Of a DNA stretch of 9,707 bases, positions 1 through 7,030 are shown in pieces. Each line of letters opens with the position of its first letter. Within the stretch, counting starts at the first letter, position 1. A program made the translations under genes and the position numbers. Source of the stretch: an uncultured Oscillospiraceae bacterium (GTDB taxonomy: Bacteria > Bacillota > Clostridia > Oscillospirales > Oscillospiraceae); contig CALWYA010000049.1 in assembly GCA_944385645.1 (NCBI GenBank), positions 1-9,707 on the forward strand, given 5' to 3'. The notes beneath the pieces are model-generated. The model saw only the letters and a list, made by a program, of their open reading frames with translations. It had not been told where the DNA came from and ran no database searches.

Positions 1-203
1 TGTCCGGCAAGGACGGGGAGGTGCTGGAGGTCACCCTGGACATCGCCTACAAGTATATGGAGAACGCCGTCACCGTCTCCTCCAAAGGGGCGCTGGAGAA
101 CGTGTCCACCCCCGCCTCCGACCTGGTGGCCTCGGTGGTCATGAACCGCCAGAGCGCCATCTCCCTGCGCAACCTGCTCATCCAGACCCTGGGTGTGGAG
201 TGA
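1..203 (+). CDS. C-terminal end of an unidentified protein (5' truncated)
   Basis: The reading frame is open from the left edge (first full codon at base 3) to a TGA at 201-203, so only about the last 66 residues are visible. A GTG at 21 is in frame but has no convincing ribosome binding site, so I take the gene to start outside the window. The visible part is soluble-looking: an alternating segment around ENAVTVSSKGALENV, then a probable helix ending in NRQSAISLRNLLIQTLGVE. There is no membrane segment, signal or motif that I can assign. It is followed 8 bases later by a strong terminator, which supports a real gene end. Codon use is G/C-rich like its neighbours. I do not recognise the family. 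Confidence 0.7.
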   Translation, partial: SGKDGEVLEVTLDIAYKYMENAVTVSSKGALENVSTPASDLVASVVMNRQSAISLRNLLIQTLGVE

Positions 204-211
204 CAGAATGA

Positions 212-253
212 AAAAACCGGCCCGCAGCTTTGGGAAGCTGCGGGCCGGTTTTT
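212..253. terminator. Bidirectional intrinsic terminator
   Basis: A perfect 19-bp inverted repeat (212-230 with 235-253) surrounds a 4-base loop, tggg. The outer ends are A5 and T5 runs, so the transcript from either strand ends in a GC hairpin followed by U residues. It lies 8 bases after the plus-strand stop at 203 and 14 bases beyond the LCP stop at 268, and so serves both convergent genes. Confidence 0.93.
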
Positions 254-267
254 GATATGATCCAATC

Positions 268-1458
268 TCAGTAGCTGAAATAGTAGCTGTCCGCCGGCAG
301 GAGGTCCATGTCCTCCAAGGTCAGGTCCCGGTCATAGGGGTTGATGAGGCGGTTGACCGTCTCCACCGTCTTGTCCGGGTCCAGCTCGAAGCACCAGGCC
401 TGCCCCTGGTAATAGGCGTCCCCCCGGCCCTCCAGGGTCTGGGTCTCCACCCCGGTGGACGGGTCCAGCCCCAGGGCCTTCTGGGCGAACCACAGCATCT
501 CGTTCAGGCTCAGGTCGGTCTCCACGTTCTCGTTGAAGATCTCCACGAAGCCGGTGAGCTTGGGCAGGCTGTCCCAGGAGAGCACCTTCTTGGCCAGATT
601 CGTCAACAGCTGCTGCTGCAGCTGGGTGCGCTGCACGTCGCTGTACCACTGGTTGGCCTCGTAGTTGGGGCTGTCCGCGTTGTCGTGGCGGTAGCGCACC
701 GCCTCCATGGCCTCCTGGCCGCTGAGCAGGTGGGTCCCCTTGGTGAAGTGGATGTGCAGGTCCTGCCCGGGGGTGGGGTCGTCATAGTTCATGTCCAGGG
801 GGATGTCCAGCTCCACGCCCCCCAGGTAGTCCACCAAGGTGATGAAGCCCTGGAGGTTGACCTGGATGTAGTAGTCGATGGGGATGCCCAGCATGTGGGA
901 GATGTCCTCCACCCGCTGCTCCACGCCGCCGGAGCCGTAGACCAGCTTCACGTTCCCGCTGTCCCGGCGGGTGATGGTGTCCCGGGGGACGGAGACCACC
1001 CCCACGGTCTGCTCCACCGTGTCATAGCACAGCACCATCATCACGTCGGTGCGGTAGCCCTCCGCGTCGGTGCCCGCCAGGAGGATGTTGTACACATAGT
1101 CCCGGCGCACCAGCGGGGCCTCCTCCGGCTCCTGGGAGCCGTCCCCCGCCGGGAGGACCGTCTCCTGGTCGGGCCCCTGGCCCCCCTGCTGGGGGGGCGC
1201 CGCCTGCTCCGGGGTCTTGCTCATCAGCTGCAGGCCGATGTAGGCGGCCACGATCAGGGCGGAGAGGATCACCAGCCCCTTGTATAGCCCAAGGCCCAGG
1301 GAGACCGCCCGGGACCGGCGGGGCTTGGCCCGGGCTCCGGCTCTCCGCCGGCGGGGCGCCTCATCCCGGTCCTCCCGCAGGCGGGAGGGGGCGCTCCCCC
1401 GCCGGGACACATTCATATATCGTTCTTCCAGGGCTGCTTCCTCCCCACGTTGACTCAT
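268..1458 (-). CDS. LCP (LytR-CpsA-Psr) family cell-wall glycopolymer ligase
   Basis: LCP proteins transfer undecaprenyl-linked glycopolymers such as teichoic acids or capsule to peptidoglycan on the outer membrane face. The 396-residue frame has an Arg/Pro-rich cytoplasmic tail (1-55), one membrane segment (about 57-78), a Pro/Gln/Gly linker (82-118) and an LCP domain (about 122-290). Visible family signatures are NILLAGTD with RTD at 136-138, SVPRDT at 156-161, the HLLSGQEAMEAVRYRH block ending at 258, and DVQRTQ at 274-279; these carry the Arg and Asp residues that bind the pyrophosphate and metal. The C-terminal 100 residues are less conserved. The gene is single, with its own promoter and terminator. 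The longest start is given, but Met15 (codon 1414-1416) has a better ribosome binding site (GGAAG, 8 bases away), and the likely transcript start is only about 2 bases before the first ATG, so Met15 may be the true start. Which polymer it ligates cannot be told. Confidence 0.92.
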   Translation of the reverse strand: MSQRGEEAALEERYMNVSRRGSAPSRLREDRDEAPRRRRAGARAKPRRSRAVSLGLGLYKGLVILSALIVAAYIGLQLMSKTPEQAAPPQQGGQGPDQETVLPAGDGSQEPEEAPLVRRDYVYNILLAGTDAEGYRTDVMMVLCYDTVEQTVGVVSVPRDTITRRDSGNVKLVYGSGGVEQRVEDISHMLGIPIDYYIQVNLQGFITLVDYLGGVELDIPLDMNYDDPTPGQDLHIHFTKGTHLLSGQEAMEAVRYRHDNADSPNYEANQWYSDVQRTQLQQQLLTNLAKKVLSWDSLPKLTGFVEIFNENVETDLSLNEMLWFAQKALGLDPSTGVETQTLEGRGDAYYQGQAWCFELDPDKTVETVNRLINPYDRDLTLEDMDLLPADSYYFSY

Positions 1459-1466
1459 TCCCGTCC

Positions 1467-1495
1467 AGTATAGCGGGTCCGACCCGATTCGGCAA
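1467..1495 (-). promoter_or_regulatory. Candidate sigma-A promoter of the LCP gene
   Basis: Read on the minus strand, TTGCCG (1495-1490) and TATACT (1472-1467) are 17 bases apart and match the consensus boxes 4/6 and 5/6. An A/T-rich stretch at 1511-1536 could act as an UP element. Transcription would begin near 1460, almost at the first ATG, which leaves a 40-50 base leader only if translation starts at Met15. Confidence 0.55.
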
Positions 1496-1536
1496 GAGGG
1501 CGGCCGGGGAATTTATAAAAATTTAAGATTTATGTT

Positions 1537-1554
1537 ACCCTGTCCTCACAGGGT
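1537..1554 (-). terminator. Weak hairpin at the end of the anti-sigma gene
   Basis: A 7-bp inverted repeat (1537-1543 with 1548-1554, 4-base loop) overlaps the TGA of the upstream gene. On the minus strand it is followed by an A/T-rich stretch, but the T-run starts about 15 bases later rather than at the stem. It may terminate inefficiently, and some read-through into the LCP gene is possible. Confidence 0.35.
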
Positions 1555-2979
1555 GTCCTCTACCATGGCCCACACCTGGTCCACGGTGAGCCCCTCACAG
1601 TGGTACTCCACCACCGCCCCCTCCGGGTGGAGGACGGCGAAGTCGATGACCCAGGCGTCGGGCTCCCCCCGCTCGGTCTTGAAGTGGGCCCGGGCCGCCA
1701 CCAGGTCCCGGGTCATGTCCTCCGCCCGGAACATGGGGTGGTCCACCGTCTCCCGGTGCTCCTCGGGCACGCTGTCCGCCCAGGGGATGGAGTAGAGCCG
1801 CTTGTCGTAGGTCTCGGGCGCGGCCGGGTCCACCAGCTGATAGTAGGTGGTTTCCTCCCCCTCGGGCAGGCGGACCTCCACCTCCACGTCCTGATAGCCC
1901 CGGGACCAGCGCACCCACAGCAGATCATAGTTCCCCTCCTGGTACTCCAGTCTGCCGAAGAACTCCCCGTAGCCGGCGGGGTTCTCCCGGGGCAGATAGG
2001 GGGCGAAGGCGGCCTCCTGCCGGGCCTGGGCCAGGGAGTCGAAGGTCTCCGCCCGCCAGTCGGGCACCTCCTCCGCCCTCATCAGAGCCTCCAGGGACAG
2101 CCCCCCGTCGGACAGGGCCTGCCGCACCAGGAGGGTGTTGGCCAGCTGACAGACCCCCGCCGGATCGCCGGCGGCGTCGGCGGGGACCACGGTCTCGAAG
2201 CGGACCCCCACGTCCCCGGCCATGAACTCGCTGCCGCAGATGACGTCGTCCACCCCGTCTCCGTCCCGGTCATAGGTCCGGCTCCAGCCGGTGACCTCCG
2301 TCCCCCGCACGTCGGTGGCGGTCCGGCCCGGCTCCACCAGGCAGCTCACGGGCAGGGCCCCGGGCCGCAGCTCCAGGGTGAAGGAGGGCCCATCCGGGTG
2401 TTCCCCGAACACATAGAGCCACAGCAGCTCCCCCTCCCCGTCGTAGCAGGCCCGGCCGGAGAGGGCATAGCCCCCCCAGTCCAGGGTCCAGGGCAGATCC
2501 CCCTCCGCCCCTTCCGGCTTGCCCTCCGGCCCCCAGAAGATGGTCTGGAGGTCGGCCAGGGTCAGAGTCTCCTCAAAATAGCCCTCGGGCAGGGCGAGGG
2601 CGGCGGGGCTGGTATCCACAGCGGCCCCCTCCTCCAGCTCCGGATAGGCGATGTAGGGGAGGGCGAAGAAGTTCAGGGCCGCCCCGTCCGGGCCCTCCAC
2701 CACGATGCCGTCCCCCTGCTCCCCCGGGGGCGTCTCCCCGGGGCCGTAGGTATCCTTCTGCCCGGGAACCGTGCTGTCCGATGTGAGCTGCTCTGCCGGC
2801 TGGACAGGGCCAGACAGCCGCCACAGCCCCAGGCACAGGGCGCAGCAGGCGGCCAGGGCGGCCGCCCCCGTTGCCCAGCGGGGGACCGCCCGCCGCCGGG
2901 AGGCGGTCAGCGCCAGCAGTTTTTCGTGGGCCTCCCGGGAAAGACCCTGTCGGTCCATATACGTATGGTAGGATTTCAT
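1546..2979 (-). CDS. Putative membrane-anchored anti-sigma factor with large extracytoplasmic domain
   Basis: This 477-residue protein is encoded 17 bases after the sigma factor gene, the usual place for a cognate anti-sigma factor. The ATG at 2979 was chosen because it has a GGGAG ribosome binding site and lies after the sigma stop; the longer open frame runs back through the sigma gene. The N-terminus (1-33) is short and basic (LSREAHEKLLAL), as in clostridial sigma-adjacent anchors. One membrane segment follows at about 35-54, then a Pro/Gly-rich linker. The outer part seems to have two modules, about 100-290 and 312-475. The first contains YDRDGDGVDDVICG (236-249), a DxDxDG loop of the calcium-binding type. 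The second begins with FAPYLPRENPAGYGEFF and is rich in Trp, Tyr and acidic residues. I see no zinc-finger HHCC motif of the ZAS class, and a role in sigma control is inferred mainly from gene order and topology. Confidence 0.7.
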   Translation of the reverse strand: MKSYHTYMDRQGLSREAHEKLLALTASRRRAVPRWATGAAALAACCALCLGLWRLSGPVQPAEQLTSDSTVPGQKDTYGPGETPPGEQGDGIVVEGPDGAALNFFALPYIAYPELEEGAAVDTSPAALALPEGYFEETLTLADLQTIFWGPEGKPEGAEGDLPWTLDWGGYALSGRACYDGEGELLWLYVFGEHPDGPSFTLELRPGALPVSCLVEPGRTATDVRGTEVTGWSRTYDRDGDGVDDVICGSEFMAGDVGVRFETVVPADAAGDPAGVCQLANTLLVRQALSDGGLSLEALMRAEEVPDWRAETFDSLAQARQEAAFAPYLPRENPAGYGEFFGRLEYQEGNYDLLWVRWSRGYQDVEVEVRLPEGEETTYYQLVDPAAPETYDKRLYSIPWADSVPEEHRETVDHPMFRAEDMTRDLVAARAHFKTERGEPDAWVIDFAVLHPEGAVVEYHCEGLTVDQVWAMVEDTL

Positions 2980-2996
2980 AGTATCACTCCCTTGCG

Positions 2997-3467
2997 TTAT
3001 TCCTCCTCCGCCAGCAGCCGGCGCAGCTTCTCCCGGGCCCGGCTGAGCCGGGCCCGCACCGTCCCCGGCCGCTGGCCGGTCATCCGGGCGATCTCCTCCG
3101 TGGAGTAGCCCTCGTAGTAGTACAGGTGGAGCACCGCCCGGTCCGCCGGGGGCAGGGACCAGAGCTCCTCCAGCTCCAGCCGCTCCTCGGGCCCCGGGGC
3201 GGGCAGGTCGTCGGGCAGGGGACCCACCCGCCGCCAGGCCAGCCGCAGCCGGCTCCTGCACCCGTTCACCAGCACCCGCATGAGCCAGGCCCCCGGGCGC
3301 TCCAGGTCCGCCGGGGCCCGCTCCAGATAGCGCACAAAGGCGTCCTGTACCGCGTCCTCCGCCTCCTGTGGGTGGCCCAGGATGGCCAGGGCCGCCCGGT
3401 ACAGGCGGTTCTCGTTGTCATGTACCAGCTGCTCCCAATCCGCCGGCCGGCCGGATGTGTGGGACAT
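2997..3467 (-). CDS. ECF-type RNA polymerase sigma-70 family sigma factor
   Basis: The 156-residue protein has only regions 2 and 4, as expected for an extracytoplasmic-function sigma factor. Region 2 (about 10-75) carries the AEDAVQDAFVRYLER core-binding helix and the GAWLMRVLVNGCRSRLR segment that reads the -10 element. A Pro/acidic linker (80-98) leads into region 4 (about 100-152), with LPPADRAVLHLYYYEGYS and the EEIARMTG..PGTVRARLSRAREKLRRLL helix-turn-helix for the -35. Start choice: the frame is open to 3572, but the ATG at 3467 has an excellent GGGAGGTGG site 7 bases upstream, and the longer version would run into the preceding terminator. It is the first gene of a two-gene operon with the membrane protein at 1546-2979, which probably holds it inactive. 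Target genes are unknown. Confidence 0.93.
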   Translation of the reverse strand: MSHTSGRPADWEQLVHDNENRLYRAALAILGHPQEAEDAVQDAFVRYLERAPADLERPGAWLMRVLVNGCRSRLRLAWRRVGPLPDDLPAPGPEERLELEELWSLPPADRAVLHLYYYEGYSTEEIARMTGQRPGTVRARLSRAREKLRRLLAEEE

Positions 3468-3534
3468 AGGACCACCTCCCTTCACCCCATTAGACGCATG
3501 GGCGGGGCGATTTGCTGCGCCAAGGGAGAAAAAA

Positions 3535-3565
3535 TTTGTCCGGCCCCCGCCGGGGGCCGGACAAA
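3535..3565 (-). terminator. Intrinsic terminator of the MATE gene
   Basis: A perfect 14-bp, very GC-rich inverted repeat (3535-3548 with 3552-3565) has a 3-base loop. On the minus strand the hairpin runs directly into a run of six T residues (3534-3529). It begins 11 bases after the MATE stop codon and isolates that gene from the sigma factor operon. Confidence 0.92.
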
Positions 3566-3576
3566 GGGACACGTAT

Positions 3577-5001
3577 TCAGCTGCGTGCCCCGGAGCGCGC
3601 CGCCCGGACGGGATGCTCCGGCGCGGGGGCGGCCTCCTGGGCGGCGGCCCGCTCCGCCGGGTGGAGGCGGCGCAGCCGGGAGACGCACAGCATACTGGCC
3701 GGGAGCAGGAACAGGTCGGCGGCCAGCCAGGCGGCGGGGGAGGCGAAGCAGGCGGCGGGATAGCCGAACACGGGCACCAGCCACATGCCCACCCCGGTCC
3801 GGGCGATCATCTCCAGCACCCCGGCCAGGATGGCGAACAGGCTGTACCCCATCCCCTGGATGGAGAAGCGGACGATGTTCACCAGGGCCAGGGGGAAGAA
3901 AAAGGCGGTGAGGGTCACGATATACCGGCGGGTCAGGTCCAGCAGCAGGGGCAGCTCCGGCTCCGCCGGGTCCAGGAACAGCATGGCGCAGGGGGCGGAG
4001 AACAGCAGCATCCCTCCGAAGGCCAGCACCGCGTAGCCCGCCCCCAGCCAGGCGCAGGCCCGGATGCCCTGCCCCAGCCGGTCCAGCTTCCAGGCCCCCA
4101 CGTTCTGGCCGCAGTAGGTGGCCATGGTGGCCCCCATGGCGTCGTAGGGACAGGCCAGCAGCTGGAACAGCTTGGCCCCTGCGGCCACCGCGGCCACATA
4201 GACGGTGCCCAGGCCGTTCACCGCCGCCTGGAGCACAATGGACCCGATGGCGGTGATGGAGTACTGCAGCCCCATGGGCACCCCCATGGCGCACAGCCGC
4301 CCGCAGCAGCCGGCGTCCGGCCGCCGCTCCGCCCGGCTCATGCGCAGCACCGGGTACCGCTTGACCATGTAGAGCAGGCAGGCCGCCCCCGACACCCCCT
4401 GGGAGATCACCGTGGCGATGGCCGCCCCGGCCACCCCCGCGTCGAACCACAGGATCAGGGCGAAGTCCAGGGCGATGTTCAGAAAGGCCGCCAGGGCCAG
4501 GAAGTACACCGGCGTTTTGCTGTCCCCCAGGGAGCGGAGGATTCCCGCCAGCAGGTTATAGAGGAAGGTGGCGGGGATGCCCAGGAAGATGACGAAGATA
4601 TAGGCGTAGGCCCGGTCAAAGATGTCCGCCGGGGTGTTCATGATGGTGAGGATCGTCCGGCAGAGCAGGCAGGTGGCCGCCGTGAGGACCACGGCGAACA
4701 GGCCGGACAGCCAGGCGGCGTTGGCCACGTACCGGCGCATGCCGGACAGGTCCCCGGCCCCCATCCGCTGGGCCACCGGGATGGCGAAGCCGCTGCACAC
4801 CCCGGTGCAGAAGCCGATGACGAAAAAGCTGATGGAGCCGGTGGAGCCCACCGCCGCCAGGGCCTGGGCCCCCAGCAGCTTGCCCACGATCATGGTGTCC
4901 ATCAAATTGTAGAACTGCTGAAACAGCATGCCCAGCAGGGTGGGCAGGGCAAAGCCCAGAATCAGCCGCATGGGGCTGCCGCAGGTCAGATCTCTGGTCA
5001 T
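3577..5001 (-). CDS. MATE family multidrug efflux transporter
   Basis: The protein is 474 residues with about twelve hydrophobic segments, the normal size for multidrug and toxic compound extrusion pumps, which export cationic drugs in exchange for sodium ions or protons. The N-terminus shows the family pattern: GSPMRLILGFALPTLLGM (8-25), FQQFYNLMDTMIVGKLLG (28-44), AVGSTGS, and AIPVAQRMGAGDLSGMRRY in the loop after the second helix. The mid-protein counterpart GVPMGLQYSITAIGSIVLQ marks the second six-helix half. The C-terminal tail of about 25 residues is Ala/Pro/Arg-rich and probably disordered. The ATG at 5001 has an AAGGAG site 10 bases upstream. It is a single gene with a good promoter (5050-5078) and a strong terminator. 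The exported substrate cannot be read from sequence, and no regulator gene is adjacent. Confidence 0.95.
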   Translation of the reverse strand: MTRDLTCGSPMRLILGFALPTLLGMLFQQFYNLMDTMIVGKLLGAQALAAVGSTGSISFFVIGFCTGVCSGFAIPVAQRMGAGDLSGMRRYVANAAWLSGLFAVVLTAATCLLCRTILTIMNTPADIFDRAYAYIFVIFLGIPATFLYNLLAGILRSLGDSKTPVYFLALAAFLNIALDFALILWFDAGVAGAAIATVISQGVSGAACLLYMVKRYPVLRMSRAERRPDAGCCGRLCAMGVPMGLQYSITAIGSIVLQAAVNGLGTVYVAAVAAGAKLFQLLACPYDAMGATMATYCGQNVGAWKLDRLGQGIRACAWLGAGYAVLAFGGMLLFSAPCAMLFLDPAEPELPLLLDLTRRYIVTLTAFFFPLALVNIVRFSIQGMGYSLFAILAGVLEMIARTGVGMWLVPVFGYPAACFASPAAWLAADLFLLPASMLCVSRLRRLHPAERAAAQEAAPAPEHPVRAARSGARS

Positions 5002-5049
5002 GGGGACGTCTCTCCTTCCCGGCGGCGGTTCCCCGCCGCGTACCGCACT

Positions 5050-5078
5050 ATTATAGTCGGCCCGTCCCCCCCTGGAAA
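5050..5078 (-). promoter_or_regulatory. Sigma-A promoter of the MATE gene
   Basis: On the minus strand a perfect TATAAT (5055-5050) lies 17 bases after TTTCCA (5078-5073, 4/6 match). Transcription would start near 5043, giving a leader of about 42 bases that contains a 6-bp GC hairpin (5023-5028 with 5033-5038) just upstream of the ribosome binding site. Confidence 0.75.
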
Positions 5079-5148
5079 GAGAGATTTTTCACAATTTTGC
5101 CCGCCCGTCGGCCCGCCCGGCCTGTACAGATGGCGGGAAGGCGGCAAA

Positions 5149-5181
5149 CAAGGCCCCCCCGATGAAGCTCGGGGGGCCTTG
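5149..5181 (-). terminator. Intrinsic terminator of the ABC transporter operon
   Basis: An 11-bp inverted repeat (5149-5159 with 5171-5181) starts 5 bases after the permease stop codon. The stem is C/G-rich and bases near the loop (ga/tc) can extend it. The minus-strand tract after the stem is short and mixed (TTTG), so termination strength is uncertain, but its position fits the operon end. Confidence 0.75.
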
Positions 5182-5185
5182 CTTC

Positions 5186-7030
5186 TCATCGGCCTCGGGC
5201 CATCCGCCGGCAGGCCAGGGCGGTGGCCAGAAAATAGCCCCCATAGACCAGCACCAGCAGCACGGCGGTGACCACGCTGCTCTGCACGCTGTCCACATGT
5301 CCCGCCGTGGCGATCAGGTCGTTGGCCGCCTTCATGCCCACCGCGCTGTGAATCAGGGCCAGACCCAGGGGGAGGAAAAAGGCCAGAGCCACCTGCTGTC
5401 CCGCGGATCGGACGGTCAGTTTCTCCTCCGCCCCCAGCCGGCGCAGAACGGCGTACCGCCCGGCGTTGTCGGCCCCCTGGCTGAGCTGCTGGAGGGCCAG
5501 CACCGCCGCCGCGGCCAGCAGGAAGGTGAAGCCCAGATACAGTCCCAGGAACAGGGCCAGAATCTTGCTGCCCATCAGGTCCTGCCAGGTCTCCAGCCGG
5601 GAGGTATAGCCGTATCCCTCCGGGAATCCCGCCTCCGGGCTGTCCACCGCTGCCAGGACGATCTGCTCAGTCCGCTCCTTGTCCCCGGCGTAGTCCACAA
5701 ACCAGATCTGCCAGCACGGCTCCAGCTGACCGGCCATCTCGTCCGGGATCACCAAAAAGCTGCCCAGATAGCCGAAGGCCGGGTCCGCGCCCCAATTTTC
5801 CGGGCAGTAGGGCAGGGGACCCTCGTAGGCAGGCTGCCCCAGATGGGAGAGCAGGGCATTATAGACGGACAGAGGCAGCGCGGCCCACCCCTCCTCCCGG
5901 GTGACCTCCGGATCGTTGTAATAGATCACGGCCTCATATTCCCAGGCGAACACCTGGGCGGGGTCCACCATCCGGTTCCGGAGGATCTGGTTCAAGTCCA
6001 CCAGTTCCTCCTCCGGCGCGCCGCTGTACACCGTCAGATCATAGGGCGCCTGCCCGCCGGCCGCCGACTCGATGGCGCTGTTCATCCCCACCGAGCTGGC
6101 CGTGATGCCGATGGCCAGCAGGAGGAGAATGCACACCACGGTCTGGGCCAGATAGGTGGTGTGGACCCGGCTGAGCCACTGGCGCAGGGTGAACAGGTTC
6201 AGCCCCTTGAAGTATACGCCCGGACGCCGCTGAACAAAGCGCATCACAAAGCCGGGCAGCGAGCGGAAAATCAGCAGCGTGCCCAGGGTGCCCAGCCCCA
6301 GCATGGGGACGCACAGCACCGGGACGGCCACCGAGATGGCCATGCCGAAGGTGAGCAGGATGGCGTAGGCCGCCCCCAGGCAGACCGCCCCGGCCGCGAA
6401 CTGGAGCACCGACACCCCCAGGGGGCGGGGCTTGAGCTCCTCGTTTTTCCGATCCCCTCGGAGCAGGTCGATGAGTTTGGACCGGGAGACCTGCAGGCCG
6501 CTGAACAGCATGACCAGCAGGAAGATCAGGCCGAAATACACCGCAGTCTTGCCCGCCGCCCGGGGGGAGAAGGTCAGGGCCAGCATCTGGCTCAGGTCCA
6601 TCTGGAACATGGACAGGGTGAGGGCGGACAGGCCGAGGGAGGCCAGCGTCCCCAGGGCCAGCCCCGCCCCCAGGGAGAGCAGACCCACCGCCCCCGTCTC
6701 CAGGAACAGCACCCGGGCCACCTGCCCGTGGCTGAGGCCCAGGAGCAGATAGGTGCCCAGCTCCCGCTTGCGCCGGCGCAGGAGGAAGCGGTCGGCGTAC
6801 AGGATGAGACAGGCCAGCACCGCCGCCACAAAGACGGAGAAGATGTCGATCAGCACCAGGATGGTCTCCACCGCCGGGTTGCCGTTCTGGGCCAGATAGA
6901 CCATGACCGCCTGGCCGTCCAGGGAGTTGAAGGTATAGAACAGGCACACCCCGAAGGTGAGGGTGAGGAGATACACCCCGTAGTCCCGGAAGGAGCGGCG
7001 CACGTTCCGGATTGCCAGCTTAGAAAACAT
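5186..7030 (-). CDS. BceB/FtsX-like ABC transporter permease
   Basis: This 614-residue permease pairs with the ATPase encoded just upstream; its first 11 bases overlap the end of that gene, implying translational coupling. The topology fits BceB-type peptide-resistance permeases of ten helices with one large outer domain between helices 7 and 8. Hydrophobic segments lie at about 17-34, 55-78, 106-134, 163-180, 208-228, 232-255, 293-312, 489-513, 546-566 and 586-606; the outer domain spans about 313-488. FtsX-type cytoplasmic signatures appear twice: RRKRELGTYLLLGLSHGQVARV (87-108) and NAGRYAVLRRLGAEEKL (522-538). The N-terminus MFSKLAIRNVRRSFRDYGVYLLT is typical of this clade. Known members detect or remove cell-wall-active peptides such as bacitracin from lipid targets and pass the signal to a BceS-like kinase. 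No such kinase is encoded nearby, and the actual peptide is unknown. Confidence 0.92.
   Translation of the reverse strand: MFSKLAIRNVRRSFRDYGVYLLTLTFGVCLFYTFNSLDGQAVMVYLAQNGNPAVETILVLIDIFSVFVAAVLACLILYADRFLLRRRKRELGTYLLLGLSHGQVARVLFLETGAVGLLSLGAGLALGTLASLGLSALTLSMFQMDLSQMLALTFSPRAAGKTAVYFGLIFLLVMLFSGLQVSRSKLIDLLRGDRKNEELKPRPLGVSVLQFAAGAVCLGAAYAILLTFGMAISVAVPVLCVPMLGLGTLGTLLIFRSLPGFVMRFVQRRPGVYFKGLNLFTLRQWLSRVHTTYLAQTVVCILLLLAIGITASSVGMNSAIESAAGGQAPYDLTVYSGAPEEELVDLNQILRNRMVDPAQVFAWEYEAVIYYNDPEVTREEGWAALPLSVYNALLSHLGQPAYEGPLPYCPENWGADPAFGYLGSFLVIPDEMAGQLEPCWQIWFVDYAGDKERTEQIVLAAVDSPEAGFPEGYGYTSRLETWQDLMGSKILALFLGLYLGFTFLLAAAAVLALQQLSQGADNAGRYAVLRRLGAEEKLTVRSAGQQVALAFFLPLGLALIHSAVGMKAANDLIATAGHVDSVQSSVVTAVLLVLVYGGYFLATALACRRMARGR

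Noticed and set aside
47..265. A minus-strand 72-codon frame opposite the first gene
   Set aside because: It runs through the bidirectional terminator and has no start signals; it is a shadow of the plus-strand gene.
1600..3108. A 502-codon plus-strand frame opposite the anti-sigma gene
   Set aside because: Antisense shadow; the minus-strand frame has start signals, operon context and protein-like composition.
3468..3534. CGTCTA on the minus strand upstream of the sigma gene (3495-3490), resembling an ECF-type -10 and suggesting autoregulation
   Set aside because: No recognisable ECF -35 (an AAC-containing box) lies at 16-17 bases, so the motif alone is not enough.
3382..5271. A 629-codon plus-strand frame opposite the MATE gene
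   Set aside because: Same reasoning: low-complexity His/Gly/Gln-rich translation, crossing two terminators and a promoter of real minus-strand genes.
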